Below are positions 1 through 8,559 of a DNA stretch of 64,000 nucleotides, one piece after another (the first letter of the stretch is position 1; each line of letters starts with the position of its first letter). This stretch comes from Brucella anthropi_A (GTDB lineage: Bacteria; Pseudomonadota; Alphaproteobacteria; Rhizobiales; Rhizobiaceae): positions 186,001-250,000 of the forward strand of contig NZ_LQBD01000001.1 of NCBI RefSeq assembly GCF_046630315.1. Direction: 5' to 3'. The position numbers and the translations under genes are program-made. The notes beneath the pieces are model-generated. The model saw only the letters and a program-made list of their open reading frames with translations. It was not told the DNA's origin and ran no database searches.

Positions 1-115
1 CTGGCCGTTCGGCTCCGCGCTGGCGATGATGGTCATGGCGGTCATGCTGGTTCTGCTGCTCATCTATGTGCTTTTGACCAACCGGCGCAACGCGGCCGAA
101 GCCCGCGCACGCTAA
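1..115 (+). CDS. ABC transporter permease, C-terminal end (partial)
   Basis: The reading frame starting at base 2 is open and ends in TAA, giving the last 37 residues of a protein that runs in from the left. They form one hydrophobic helix (about WPFGSALAMM to LLLIYVLL) followed by a short basic cytoplasmic tail. A PotC-like permease begins 15 bases downstream after a GGGAGG ribosome site, so by position this is most likely the PotB-like partner of a spermidine/putrescine-type importer. The family call rests mainly on context because the conserved EAA loop lies outside the window. Confidence 0.7.
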   Translation, partial: WPFGSALAMMVMAVMLVLLLIYVLLTNRRNAAEARAR

Positions 116-130
116 AGGGAGGCGACAACC

Positions 131-961
131 ATGAAAACTTTGCGTTCTCTCTTCAATGGCGGGCTGACAGCCTATACCGCCCTGTTCTTCGCCTTCATCT
201 ATATTCCGCTGGTGCTCATTGCCGTCTATTCGTTCAATGCCAATCCCGTGAACATGATGGTGTGGAGCGGCTTCACGGCGGAATGGTATGCGCAGGTTCT
301 CGGCTTCAAGACCGGCGTGTCCGAAAGCGCGCTCTATATAGAATCGACCAGCCAGCTTGTCGCCGCCGTGTTCAACAGCCTGAAAATTGCCGCCTCCACC
401 ACAATCATCTCGACCGTGATGGGCACGGCGCTGGCGATTGCCATGCATCGCTATAATTTTCTGGGCAAACGTTTCTATCAGGTGGCGCTTTTCATGCCGA
501 TGCTGATGCCGGATATCGTGCTCGGCATCGCGCTCCTCATCTTCTTCGTCAATGCGGGCATTCACCTGGGGCTCACGACCATTATCGTGGGCCAGTGCAC
601 CTTCCTGATTTCCTATGTCTTCATCGTGGTTTCAGCGCGCCTGGCGGGCATGGATCGGACGTTGGAACATGCATCCGCCGATCTTGGCGCGAATGAATGG
701 ATGACCTTCCGAAAGGTTGTGCTGCCGCAGCTCATGCCCGGCATATTGGGCGGCGCGCTGCTTGCCTTCATCATCTCGATGGATGATCTCGTCATAACCT
801 ATTTTATCGCAGGCGTGGATGTCACCACCCTGCCGATGTTCATCTTCGCCATGCTCCGGCGCGGCATCAAACCGGAAATCAACGCGATTGCGGTGATGAT
901 GCTGACATTCTCCTTCCTCGTGGCCTCTCTCGGCCTCTATCTTCGCTCCCGGCAGAAATAA
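131..961 (+). CDS. Polyamine-type ABC transporter permease (PotC-like)
   Basis: This 276-residue inner-membrane protein has about six hydrophobic segments and matches the length of PotC-family permeases. The central cytoplasmic loop has the EAA-type pattern (EHASADLGANEW, about residues 178-190) that docks the ATPase subunit. It should form the membrane channel with the upstream permease for uptake of polyamines or a related cation. The start follows a GGGAGG ribosome site. Its stop is one base before the next start, so it is probably cotranscribed with the P1 peptidase. The ATPase and binding protein are not in the window; the substrate is inferred from family only. Confidence 0.85.
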   Translation: MKTLRSLFNGGLTAYTALFFAFIYIPLVLIAVYSFNANPVNMMVWSGFTAEWYAQVLGFKTGVSESALYIESTSQLVAAVFNSLKIAASTTIISTVMGTALAIAMHRYNFLGKRFYQVALFMPMLMPDIVLGIALLIFFVNAGIHLGLTTIIVGQCTFLISYVFIVVSARLAGMDRTLEHASADLGANEWMTFRKVVLPQLMPGILGGALLAFIISMDDLVITYFIAGVDVTTLPMFIFAMLRRGIKPEINAIAVMMLTFSFLVASLGLYLRSRQK

Positions 962-962
962 C

Positions 963-2090
963 ATGACCGTACAGACAACGACCCGCAAACCCCGTGGCCG
1001 CGATATCGGCTTGCCTTTCACCGGCCGCACCGGCCCGCACAATGCCATCACCGATGTTGCCGGTGTGGGCGTCGGGTTCCGCACCATCATCGAGAATGAG
1101 CCGCGGCCGGGCCGCAAGCGCCCGGTGCGCACCGGCGTCACCGCCATCCTGCCGCATATGAGGTCCGATGTGCCGGTTCCCGTCTATGCGGGGGTACACC
1201 GCTTCAACGGCAATGGCGAAATGACCGGCACCCACTGGATCGAGGATGGCGGCTATTTTCTCGGGCCGGTCGTCATCACCAATACGCACGGCGTCGGAAT
1301 GGCGCATCATGCCACCGTGCGCTGGATGACGGAGCGTTATGCCTCGACCTACCAGACCGATGATTTCCTGTGGATCATGCCGGTAATAGCCGAAACCTAT
1401 GACGGCGTGCTGAACGATATCAACGGCCTGCCCGTGACCGAGGCGGATGTTCGCGCCGCCCTTGAAAATGTGTCGTCCGGCCCGGTGCAGGAGGGCAATT
1501 GCGGCGGCGGCACGGGGATGATCACCTACGGTTTCAAGGGCGGTACGGGAACGGCTTCGCGCGTGGTCGAGTTCGGCGGGCGAAGCTTCACCATCGGCGC
1601 GCTGGTGCAGGCCAATCATGGCCAGCGCGACTGGCTGACAATTGCCGGGGTTCCGGTCGGGCAGCATATGCGCGACGGCACGCCGCAAAGCCAGTTGCAG
1701 GAGCGCGGCTCGATCATCGTCGTCCTTGCGACGGACCTTCCCCTGATGCCGCACCAGTTGAAGCGGCTGGCGCGCCGTGCTTCCATCGGCATCGGGCGCA
1801 ACGGCACGCCGGGCGGAAACAATTCCGGCGATATATTCCTCGCCTTTTCCACTGCCAACGAGCGCCCCATGCAGCACCGCGCCGCGCCTTTCCTTGAGGT
1901 CGAGCTCGTCAATGACGAACCGCTCGATCCGTTCTATCTCGCGGCGGTGGACAGCGTGGAGGAAGCGGTGGTCAATGCGATGATCGCCGCCGAGGATATG
2001 GGCGGGACGCCCCATGACCGGCTTCTGGTCCAGGCCATCGATCATGACCGTCTCCGCGAGGTGTTGCGCCAGTACGGACGCCTTGCCTGA
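963..2090 (+). CDS. P1-family aminopeptidase (DmpA/BapA-like N-terminal nucleophile hydrolase)
   Basis: This 375-residue protein has the layout of the DmpA/BapA family: an N-terminal GLPFTGRTGPHNAITDVAGV stretch and a late GGNNSGD motif. Known members cut themselves just before the serine of this motif, exposing it as the nucleophile; here that would be Asn287/Ser288. Family members release N-terminal residues from small peptides, including D-amino-acid or beta-amino-acid amides. No signal peptide is visible. It starts directly after the PotC-like permease, which suggests that imported peptides or amides are processed by it. Exact substrate specificity cannot be read from the sequence. Confidence 0.85.
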   Translation: MTVQTTTRKPRGRDIGLPFTGRTGPHNAITDVAGVGVGFRTIIENEPRPGRKRPVRTGVTAILPHMRSDVPVPVYAGVHRFNGNGEMTGTHWIEDGGYFLGPVVITNTHGVGMAHHATVRWMTERYASTYQTDDFLWIMPVIAETYDGVLNDINGLPVTEADVRAALENVSSGPVQEGNCGGGTGMITYGFKGGTGTASRVVEFGGRSFTIGALVQANHGQRDWLTIAGVPVGQHMRDGTPQSQLQERGSIIVVLATDLPLMPHQLKRLARRASIGIGRNGTPGGNNSGDIFLAFSTANERPMQHRAAPFLEVELVNDEPLDPFYLAAVDSVEEAVVNAMIAAEDMGGTPHDRLLVQAIDHDRLREVLRQYGRLA

Positions 2091-2106
2091 TGCGCCAGGG
2101 CATTTT

Positions 2107-2140
2107 GCGGTTCCAGTGATTCCGCTTTAGCCGGAACCGC
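2107..2140. terminator. Inverted repeat between convergent genes
   Basis: GCGGTTCC and GGAACCGC form an 8-bp stem around an 18-base loop, between the end of the P1 peptidase and the end of the LivF-type gene on the other strand. There is no clear T-run, so it may be a weak bidirectional terminator. The loop and arms also resemble intergenic palindromes common in Rhizobiales. Confidence 0.45.
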
Positions 2141-2148
2141 CCTAACGG

Positions 2149-2853
2149 TTAAATGGCGGCGGCATCTCCCAGATAGAGCTGGTGAAGGCGGGCGGGATCG
2201 CGCGCCAGCGCCTCGCTGCCGCCATCATAGACAATCTGGCCGCGGCGCAGCACATAGGCGCGGTTTCCGATGGAAAGCGCCAGCGCGGCGAACTGCTCGA
2301 CCAGCACGATCGCCATGCCATTATCGGCCAGTTGCCGCACGGCGCGCATCAGCCGACTGACGATGACGGGGGCAAGCCCCGACGACATCTCGTCGATCAG
2401 CATCACTTTGGGCCGGTTGACGATCGATCGGGCGATGACAACCATCTGCTGCTCGCCGCCCGACAACATGCCCGCCTTCACGTCGCGCCGTTGCAAAAGT
2501 TCCGGGAAGAGGCCATAGGCCTCGCCCGGATCGGCATCGGGGTGAAGCGCGACGCGGATATTCTCGTCGGTCGTCATGTCCGGGAAAACCGTTCGGCCCT
2601 GCTCGACATGGCTCAGCCCCGCCTTTGTGCGCGCGCCAGGCCGCAATCTGGCAAGTTCGGTTTCGTCCAGACGGATTGTTCCCGCACGCGCCGGGATGAT
2701 GCCGGAAAGACTTTCCAGAAAGGTGGTCTTGCCCGCGCCGTTGGAGCCCAGAAGCACGCTGATCTCGCCGCTCCTGACCTCCACGTCCACGCCGCGAATG
2801 ACGGGAATGCTGGCACGGTCCACTTGCAGCGCCTTGACGGAGAATATCGTCAT
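2149..2853 (-). CDS. Liv-type ABC transporter ATP-binding protein (LivF-like)
   Basis: The 234-residue protein has all ABC ATPase motifs: Walker A GSNGAGKT near residue 36, signature LSGGEQQM and Walker B VMLIDEMSSGL. Its length fits the LivF subunit of branched-chain amino-acid (HAAT) importers. The signature is preceded by a short insert-free Q-loop region as usual. The start overlaps the stop of the upstream permease-ATPase fusion by ATGA, indicating translational coupling. It is the last gene of this minus-strand importer. The substrate need not be leucine: HAAT importers also carry amides, aromatic acids and urea. Confidence 0.9.
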   Translation of the reverse strand: MTIFSVKALQVDRASIPVIRGVDVEVRSGEISVLLGSNGAGKTTFLESLSGIIPARAGTIRLDETELARLRPGARTKAGLSHVEQGRTVFPDMTTDENIRVALHPDADPGEAYGLFPELLQRRDVKAGMLSGGEQQMVVIARSIVNRPKVMLIDEMSSGLAPVIVSRLMRAVRQLADNGMAIVLVEQFAALALSIGNRAYVLRRGQIVYDGGSEALARDPARLHQLYLGDAAAI

Positions 2854-4562
2854 TCGGCGGCCTCCTCGAAATCAACGCCCATATAGGCTTTCTGTACTTC
2901 CGGCATGTCCAGCACCTCCGCCGGTTCGCCCGAAGCGATCACCTGCCCGAAATCGAACACGGTAATGGCCGTGCAGGCCCGCCGCACGAGATCCATGTCA
3001 TGCTCGATCAGCAGGACGGCGCTGCCGAAGGTGGCGGGGATGGCGGCGATCCGCTCGCCCAGCTTCAAGGCTTCGTCATAGGAAATGCCGGCGGCTGGTT
3101 CATCGAGCAGGATCACCGGCGCGCGCGAGGCGACGGCGCCTGCAACATCCAGCAGGCGGCGCGTGCCCGCATCGACGGACGCGATCGGCGTCTCGGGCGG
3201 CGGACAACCGAACCAGCCAAGCAGGCTTTCCAGCTCCGTCTGTCCTATGGAACCGGCGGCAAGGCGAATATAGTCGCCGACCCGCAATTCCGGCGCGATG
3301 CGTGTTGTCTGCCAGGTGCGGCGAATGCCGGCCTTGGCCCGCGCCGTTGCCGAAAGCGCCTCAAGCGGCTTTCCATGCAGAAGAACCGTGCCGTCATAAC
3401 GCGGCAGGAACCCGGCAATGGCGTCCACCAATGTCGATTTGCCCGCTCCGTTCGGCCCGACGAGGCCCATAACCGTACCGGCTGACACTGTGAGGCTGAC
3501 CTTGTTCAAGGCCGTCACCGCACCATAGCGCACCGTAAGATCGCGGACTTCAAGCACCGTGCCTTCGCCGATGGCTGGCGGGGAATTGGTGAGTGCTTGT
3601 GCTGCGGATATGGCCCGTTCGGCGCGCCGCGGGAACAGTTTCCCGGCAAGCCGTGTCCAGCTTTCCGCAATGGTTTCGCCACTCGACAGGGCTTGCACCG
3701 CACCCAAGGCGAAAAAGACGTTTCCGATATCCTGCGGAAGATTGAGGCGGCGCAGAAGTTCTGGAAACAGCACGATCAGCACGCCGCCTATAAGCGCGCC
3801 GAGGGTGAAATGTGCGCCCGCCATGGTTGCCACGGCAAAGAGCGCCAGCGATTGCATCATGGAAAAATTTTCCGCGACCAATGTGCCGAGATAGCCCGCC
3901 AGCAAGCCGCCGGATATGCCGGAAATAAAGGCGGAAATCGCAAAGGCGCTGAGCTTGGCGCGCGGGATGCTGATGCCGTTTGCCGCTGCGGCGCGTTCGG
4001 AATGGCGCACCGCCAGCCACGAGGCGCCAAGCCGCGAATGGCTGATGAATTCCAGCACCACGGCGATAATGCCATAGGCGAGAAGGACGAAGAGGAAATA
4101 ACCCCGGTCGCTTGCGAAGAGATCGGGCCTTGCCACTTGCGTAAAGCTTGTCTGGCCGGGGAAAGTGATGGTGGCCAGCACCGTATCGAAAGCGGCGGCA
4201 AAGGACAAAGTGACGATGGCAAGATTGATCCCGCGCAGGCGAAGGGCGGGCAGGCCGATGGCAATGCCGACCGGAACGGCGGCAAGCCCGCCAAGCAGCA
4301 CCCAGACGGCAAGGCCCCCCGGCGCTTCGATAAGGTTGAGATAGCCCGTGACCCAGGCGCCGACGCCCGCAAAGGACATTTGGCAAAGCGAGATCATGCC
4401 GGTGCGGCCCGCAACAAGGCCGAGGCTTTGCAGCGCTATGCCCACGATGAACACGGCCGTTATCAGGAATACCCAATATTTCGGAAAGCCCAGGAGGATC
4501 ACGGCGCCGAGCGCTGCAAGCGCGAGGGCAATGAGGGCGGCGCGGAAACTAGCGTGCTTCAT
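2850..4562 (-). CDS. LivM-LivG fusion: permease plus ATP-binding protein of a Liv-type importer
   Basis: This 570-residue protein joins two normally separate subunits. Residues 1 to about 310 form a LivM permease with 8-10 hydrophobic helices. After a short linker, the rest is a LivG ATPase with Walker A GPNGAGKS near residue 367 and Walker B VILLDEPAAGI. The C-loop is degenerate (DAGTRRLLDVA). I chose the ATG that follows GGGGAG by 8 bases; it overlaps the end of the LivH gene by 14 bases. A farther upstream in-frame start would lie deeper inside livH without a ribosome site. A separate LivF follows, so the importer is complete. Confidence 0.88.
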   Translation of the reverse strand: MKHASFRAALIALALAALGAVILLGFPKYWVFLITAVFIVGIALQSLGLVAGRTGMISLCQMSFAGVGAWVTGYLNLIEAPGGLAVWVLLGGLAAVPVGIAIGLPALRLRGINLAIVTLSFAAAFDTVLATITFPGQTSFTQVARPDLFASDRGYFLFVLLAYGIIAVVLEFISHSRLGASWLAVRHSERAAAANGISIPRAKLSAFAISAFISGISGGLLAGYLGTLVAENFSMMQSLALFAVATMAGAHFTLGALIGGVLIVLFPELLRRLNLPQDIGNVFFALGAVQALSSGETIAESWTRLAGKLFPRRAERAISAAQALTNSPPAIGEGTVLEVRDLTVRYGAVTALNKVSLTVSAGTVMGLVGPNGAGKSTLVDAIAGFLPRYDGTVLLHGKPLEALSATARAKAGIRRTWQTTRIAPELRVGDYIRLAAGSIGQTELESLLGWFGCPPPETPIASVDAGTRRLLDVAGAVASRAPVILLDEPAAGISYDEALKLGERIAAIPATFGSAVLLIEHDMDLVRRACTAITVFDFGQVIASGEPAEVLDMPEVQKAYMGVDFEEAAE

Positions 4563-5418
4563 CCCAGCGGGCTCCCCGTTGCGACCACAGAAGGACGGCA
4601 AGAATGACGAAGAAAGGCACGGTGCTGCGATATTGGCTGACGATATCGATGGTGCTGACCGCGCCTTCCAGAATGCCGATCAGCACGCCGCCAGCAAGGG
4701 CCGCGCGAAAGCTTGAGAAGGCGCCGATCAGCGCCGCAGCAAGGGCCGGAACGACGAGAAGGCTGAGCGACGCGAAATCCGGCGAGCGCAGCGGCGCGAT
4801 CACCATCAGCGCGAAGGCCGTGACCGCGCCGGTGACGGCCCAGACGCCGAGCGCCAGAAGACGCACGCGGATGCCGATCAGTTCAGCCGCCATGGGCCTT
4901 TGCGACAGCGCGCGCAATTGCAGGCCGGTGCGGGTGCGCGCAAGGAATTGCTCGGTGAGAACCGTAAAGGCGATGGAAAGCACAAGCGTCAGCACCGCGG
5001 CCCAGGTCACTTCCACGCCCGCCAGCCGGAAGGCCGAACCGGAAATGACTTCCGGGAAATAATGCGGGTGCTGCCCGCCGGTGAGGCGCAGGCCCACGGC
5101 GATGATGCCGACCAGAAGTGCTGCCGTGACGGCGGCCTTGGTCGAGGCGTTGGCATTGGCAAACCACGTGGTCATCACAAGCCCGACGAGGATGCCCGCA
5201 AGCGCGCCCGCCGCAACGCCGAGAAGCACGGCAAGCGCCAGCGGCACGCCCGCCTCGGCCAGCGCCACCATGATGAATGTGCCGATGGCCCCGATGGCGG
5301 CTCCGGTGAAATTGACCACGGCTACGAGCCTGTAGGTGAAGATGGCGCACACGCCAAGGATTGCGTAGGCGCCGCCTGCCGACAATCCGGCGACGGCGGC
5401 AGAAAAGAGAGAGCTCAT
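4549..5418 (-). CDS. Liv-type ABC transporter permease (LivH-like)
   Basis: The 289-residue polytopic membrane protein opens with the LivH-typical SLFSAAVAGLSAGGAYAILG and holds an NFTGAAIGAIGTFI segment matching the family's NFAHG-type first loop. It pairs with the LivM half of the downstream fusion to form the channel. The ATG start has GGAG 8 bases upstream; a GTG three codons earlier is possible. It lies behind the binding-protein gene, separated by a strong stem-loop. Confidence 0.88.
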   Translation of the reverse strand: MSSLFSAAVAGLSAGGAYAILGVCAIFTYRLVAVVNFTGAAIGAIGTFIMVALAEAGVPLALAVLLGVAAGALAGILVGLVMTTWFANANASTKAAVTAALLVGIIAVGLRLTGGQHPHYFPEVISGSAFRLAGVEVTWAAVLTLVLSIAFTVLTEQFLARTRTGLQLRALSQRPMAAELIGIRVRLLALGVWAVTGAVTAFALMVIAPLRSPDFASLSLLVVPALAAALIGAFSSFRAALAGGVLIGILEGAVSTIDIVSQYRSTVPFFVILAVLLWSQRGARWDEAR

Positions 5419-5446
5419 GTCCGGCACTCCAGAAATTTGCGTATGT

Positions 5447-5475
5447 TCACCGGGCGGCCACAGTGCGCCCGGTGA
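5447..5475 (-). promoter_or_regulatory. Stem-loop between binding-protein and permease genes
   Basis: TCACCGGGCG and CGCCCGGTGA form a perfect 10-bp stem with a 9-base loop just after the binding-protein stop. There is no U-run, so it probably protects the 3' end of the binding-protein mRNA or partially attenuates transcription, the usual way to make more binding protein than permease. Confidence 0.6.
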
Positions 5476-5483
5476 AACAGGGG

Positions 5484-6665
5484 TCAGTCTGCTTTTGAAA
5501 GCGAGAACCAGTCATTGGTCTTGACCGTCCATTTGCCCGCGTCGAGCTGCATGACCTTTGTTGCCTGCATCGGCGAGTGGGCCTTGGCTTCGCCGAAGAC
5601 ATAGGGGCTGCCCGCCATCGGATAGTGCAGTTCCTTGCCTTGCTTCAGCGCTTCCGTCACGGCTTCGCGCGTCACTTCGCCGTCAATGCCGGAAATCGTG
5701 TCGATCATCACCTTCGCCGCCAGATAGCCGCCCTGCGAGAAGGCCGTCTTGGCAAGCCCTGCCGTGTCCATCGTCTTGATCCAGTCGGCATTGGCCTCGC
5801 TGGCCTCGGTATAGGGTTCCCATTCCGTGCCGACATAGATGGGCTGCTTGCTGTCGGCGAGTGCCTTTGCCACACCTTCCGTATAGCCGGGCGCGAGGAA
5901 CAGCCAGTTGATGCCTTCCACCTTCTGCGCGTCGACGGTCTTGATCCATTGCACGACACCCGGCTCGACCTGATTGGTCAGCACCGCATCGCAACCGGCA
6001 TTGCGCGCCTTGATGACATAGGGCGTGAGGTCGCCCTGTGCGGGCAGCGTCATGTCGATGAGGGCGATCTTGTTTCCGCTCGCTTCTTCCCAGCGGGAAA
6101 CGGCATTGGCATAGGCCTCCTGCGTGCCGCCGATGACGAGGAAGAAGGCGCAAAGCTTCTTCGCGCCGAGATTCTTCATCGCATAGTCGAGCATGACGGT
6201 GGTCAGCGTGTAGGGGCCGACATTGACCGGGGCGATGCTGGGCGCGTTGAAGCAAAGCGGGTCCACCCCCACGCCCTGCACATCCAGCACATCGTTGCGG
6301 TTATAGGTGGCGGCATTGACCGCGCAGTCGAGCAGGCTTGCGCCGCCCGCCAGCGCCACGACGGACTTGTTGTCGATCAGGTCACGGGCGGCTTGTGCCG
6401 CCACCTGCGGGTCGCCCTTGTCGTCGGCAATGGAATATTCAACCTTGCAGCCATTGATGCCGCCGGCATCGTTCAGCTGCTTGAAGACGGCCGCCGCCGC
6501 TTTCGGCGCGTCCGAAAAATCCACGACGCCTGTAACTGTCGAGACGGCGCCAAGCTGGATCGGGCCGTTTTCGCAGGTCGGCGCGGCTTGCGCGGCTGTG
6601 GCAAGGGCCCAAAGGCCGAGCGCCATGCCCGCAACCCGCAGGCAGGTGTCCTTTATCGGTTTCAT
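5484..6665 (-). CDS. Periplasmic substrate-binding protein of a Liv-type importer
   Basis: This 393-residue protein has a clear signal peptide (hydrophobic core MALGLWALATAAQA, cut near AQA-AP) and a type I periplasmic binding fold: GPIQLGAVSTVTG at the N-terminus, then FKQLNDAGGINGCKVEY and DLIDNKSVVALAGG. A strong GGGGAGG ribosome site precedes the ATG. It should deliver ligand to the LivH/LivMG/LivF complex encoded next to it. The adjacent amidohydrolase suggests that the ligand may be an amide, but this is inference. Confidence 0.87.
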   Translation of the reverse strand: MKPIKDTCLRVAGMALGLWALATAAQAAPTCENGPIQLGAVSTVTGVVDFSDAPKAAAAVFKQLNDAGGINGCKVEYSIADDKGDPQVAAQAARDLIDNKSVVALAGGASLLDCAVNAATYNRNDVLDVQGVGVDPLCFNAPSIAPVNVGPYTLTTVMLDYAMKNLGAKKLCAFFLVIGGTQEAYANAVSRWEEASGNKIALIDMTLPAQGDLTPYVIKARNAGCDAVLTNQVEPGVVQWIKTVDAQKVEGINWLFLAPGYTEGVAKALADSKQPIYVGTEWEPYTEASEANADWIKTMDTAGLAKTAFSQGGYLAAKVMIDTISGIDGEVTREAVTEALKQGKELHYPMAGSPYVFGEAKAHSPMQATKVMQLDAGKWTVKTNDWFSLSKAD

Positions 6666-6718
6666 GTTTTTCCTCCCCGTTCATTGTTTCCCCGCCATGG
6701 CGGGATGCATTATCGGTA

Positions 6719-8377
6719 TCAGCGCCGATAGACGGCGCGGCCCGCAAAATAGGTGGCCAGGACTTTCGTGTCGGCGATCCTGTCCGGGGTCACGTCGAAG
6801 ACATGCTGGTCGAGCACGATGATGTCCGCGGACTTGCCGGGCTGGATGGAGCCCGTTTCCTCCCCGATGCCCATGGCGATTGCCGCGTTGAGCGTGAAGA
6901 TGCGGATGGCGGTTGCAAGGTCGATGGCCTGTTCCGGCCAGAGCGAAACGCCCGCAAATGCGCCGGATGGGTTCTGCCGCGTGACCATGCCTTCGATCCC
7001 CGTCCATGGATCGGGCACGGGAATGACGGGCCAGTCGGAGCCGCCCGCAAGAAGCGCGCCGGATTTGTGCAGATCGGCAATCGGCCAGAAGCGGGTTGCG
7101 CGCTCGTCGCCCATGGCTTCCTTGTGGCCTTCGAGGAAGGTGGTCGGATACCACATCATTGGAGACAGGTCGGCGACGACGGAAAGCCTTGCGAAGCGTT
7201 CGATATCCTGCGGGCGGACATAGCTTGCATGGGCGATGTGATGCATCACCTTGGCCGGGCCGTTGAAGTGCCGCACGGCCTCCACCGCATCCAGCATTTC
7301 GGTGACGGCATAATCGCCGGTGCAGTGGATTTTCAATCCCATGCCGAGCTTTTCGGACTTGTCGATATGCTGGACGAGATCGGGATAGGGGACGAGCGTT
7401 TCGCCGCGATGGCCGCGCGGGTGCACGCCATCATCCAGATAGGCATCATGAAAGGCGCTGGTTCGCGCGCCCGGAACGCCATCAAGGAATATCTTGGTGA
7501 AATTCGGCCTGACATGCCGGGTGCGGTATTCATCGCGCAGCGCAAGCAGCTCATCGCCGGAAAGGCCGAACATGAAGGATGGCTCGATCAGGGGCAGGGA
7601 GGTGACGGCCCAGGCCGTCAGCTTGCCCTTGTTGTCCAGTCCGGTCAGCGCCTTCATGATCGGGAGGACGGAGGCGGCATCCTGAAAGGCGGTGACGCCA
7701 TAGGAATTGACGATTTCCACCGCGCGGGCAATGGCTGCCTCTCCCATTGCCTCGGTGAAGTGGTCGGCGGCAACACGCTCGACGATACCGGCAGCCGATT
7801 CCACCAGAAGCCCGGTCAGGCGGCCCGTCGAGGGATCGCGCCCGAAGGAACCGGCGGGCGGGTCCGGCTGGTCGTCGGCAATGCCGCACATCTGCAATGC
7901 CACGCTGTTGACCCAGCGATTGTGCATGGTTTCATCCCGCAGCAGGACGGGATGGCCAAGGCTGGCCGCATCGAGCCTGGCAAGCGAGGCCTCGCTGTTG
8001 AGCGCGGTTATCATATCCGCGCCCCACTGGTTGGCGACAATCCACTGGCCGGGCACTGCTGCCTCGGCCTGGCGGCGCACATGGGCGCAGATGTCATCGA
8101 CGCTTGCGCCCGCCGGCAATTGCGTTTCGAAGAGATCGGCCTGGCCGCCCATCATGATGTGATTGTGCACATCCACGAAACCCGGCATGGCCATGCGCCC
8201 GCCAAGGTCCACCACTTCCGTTTCACTGCCTTGAAAGGCTTCGATTTCAGCCTTGCTGCCGACCGCCAGAATGCGCCCGCCGCCAATGGCGACAGCCTCC
8301 GCCCAGGGGCGTGCGGCATCGACAGTATAAAGGCGGCCATTGGTGAGGATGAAATCTGCGTGCGTCGCACCGGTCAT
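6719..8377 (-). CDS. YtcJ-like metal-dependent amidohydrolase
   Basis: The 552-residue protein is of the long YtcJ/amidohydrolase-3 type. It shows the metal-binding GFVDVHNH motif near residue 75, a later KIHCTGDYAV histidine strand and the GSDWPV aspartate motif near the C-terminal third. Family members hydrolyse amide or related bonds in varied small molecules. I chose the ATG with AAGGGA 9 bases upstream over an ATG 24 bases earlier with no ribosome site. It is the first gene after a promoter carrying the shared TTAAC site and heads the Liv importer genes, so enzyme and importer probably share a substrate. Confidence 0.83.
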   Translation of the reverse strand: MTGATHADFILTNGRLYTVDAARPWAEAVAIGGGRILAVGSKAEIEAFQGSETEVVDLGGRMAMPGFVDVHNHIMMGGQADLFETQLPAGASVDDICAHVRRQAEAAVPGQWIVANQWGADMITALNSEASLARLDAASLGHPVLLRDETMHNRWVNSVALQMCGIADDQPDPPAGSFGRDPSTGRLTGLLVESAAGIVERVAADHFTEAMGEAAIARAVEIVNSYGVTAFQDAASVLPIMKALTGLDNKGKLTAWAVTSLPLIEPSFMFGLSGDELLALRDEYRTRHVRPNFTKIFLDGVPGARTSAFHDAYLDDGVHPRGHRGETLVPYPDLVQHIDKSEKLGMGLKIHCTGDYAVTEMLDAVEAVRHFNGPAKVMHHIAHASYVRPQDIERFARLSVVADLSPMMWYPTTFLEGHKEAMGDERATRFWPIADLHKSGALLAGGSDWPVIPVPDPWTGIEGMVTRQNPSGAFAGVSLWPEQAIDLATAIRIFTLNAAIAMGIGEETGSIQPGKSADIIVLDQHVFDVTPDRIADTKVLATYFAGRAVYRR

Positions 8378-8426
8378 GTATAGTGTTCCCTTATGGTTCA
8401 TTATTCGAACCCATTATTTGTTTGTT

Positions 8427-8472
8427 AGATTGCCGCGACTGCGATGGCGTGTCAATATATTTCACACGTTAA
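8427..8472 (-). promoter_or_regulatory. Promoter with shared TTAAC..G..AA site (site A)
   Basis: On the minus strand TTGACA (8455-8450) is followed after 17 bases by CAATCT, a weak -10, ahead of the amidohydrolase. Exactly 5 bp upstream of the -35 is TTAACGTGTGAA (8472-8461). The same site at the same distance occurs before the permease gene and the AraC gene listed below. A poor -10 with a site just above the -35 fits an activator, but a repressor is not excluded. Confidence 0.6.
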
Positions 8473-8500
8473 ATATTTTGATGTGCAGGGAATGATGATG

Positions 8501-8531
8501 AAAAAGGCGGCCGGATCAATCCGAAGCCGCC
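8501..8531 (-). terminator. Rho-independent terminator after the aldehyde dehydrogenase gene
   Basis: Read on the minus strand, a GGCGG..CGGAT / ATCCG..CCGCC stem with a short loop is followed by TTTTT. It lies just past the aldehyde dehydrogenase stop and before the amidohydrolase promoter, so the two minus-strand groups are separate transcription units. Confidence 0.75.
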
Positions 8532-8559
8532 CTTGTCGCTCTTATGGATGGAAACAGCG

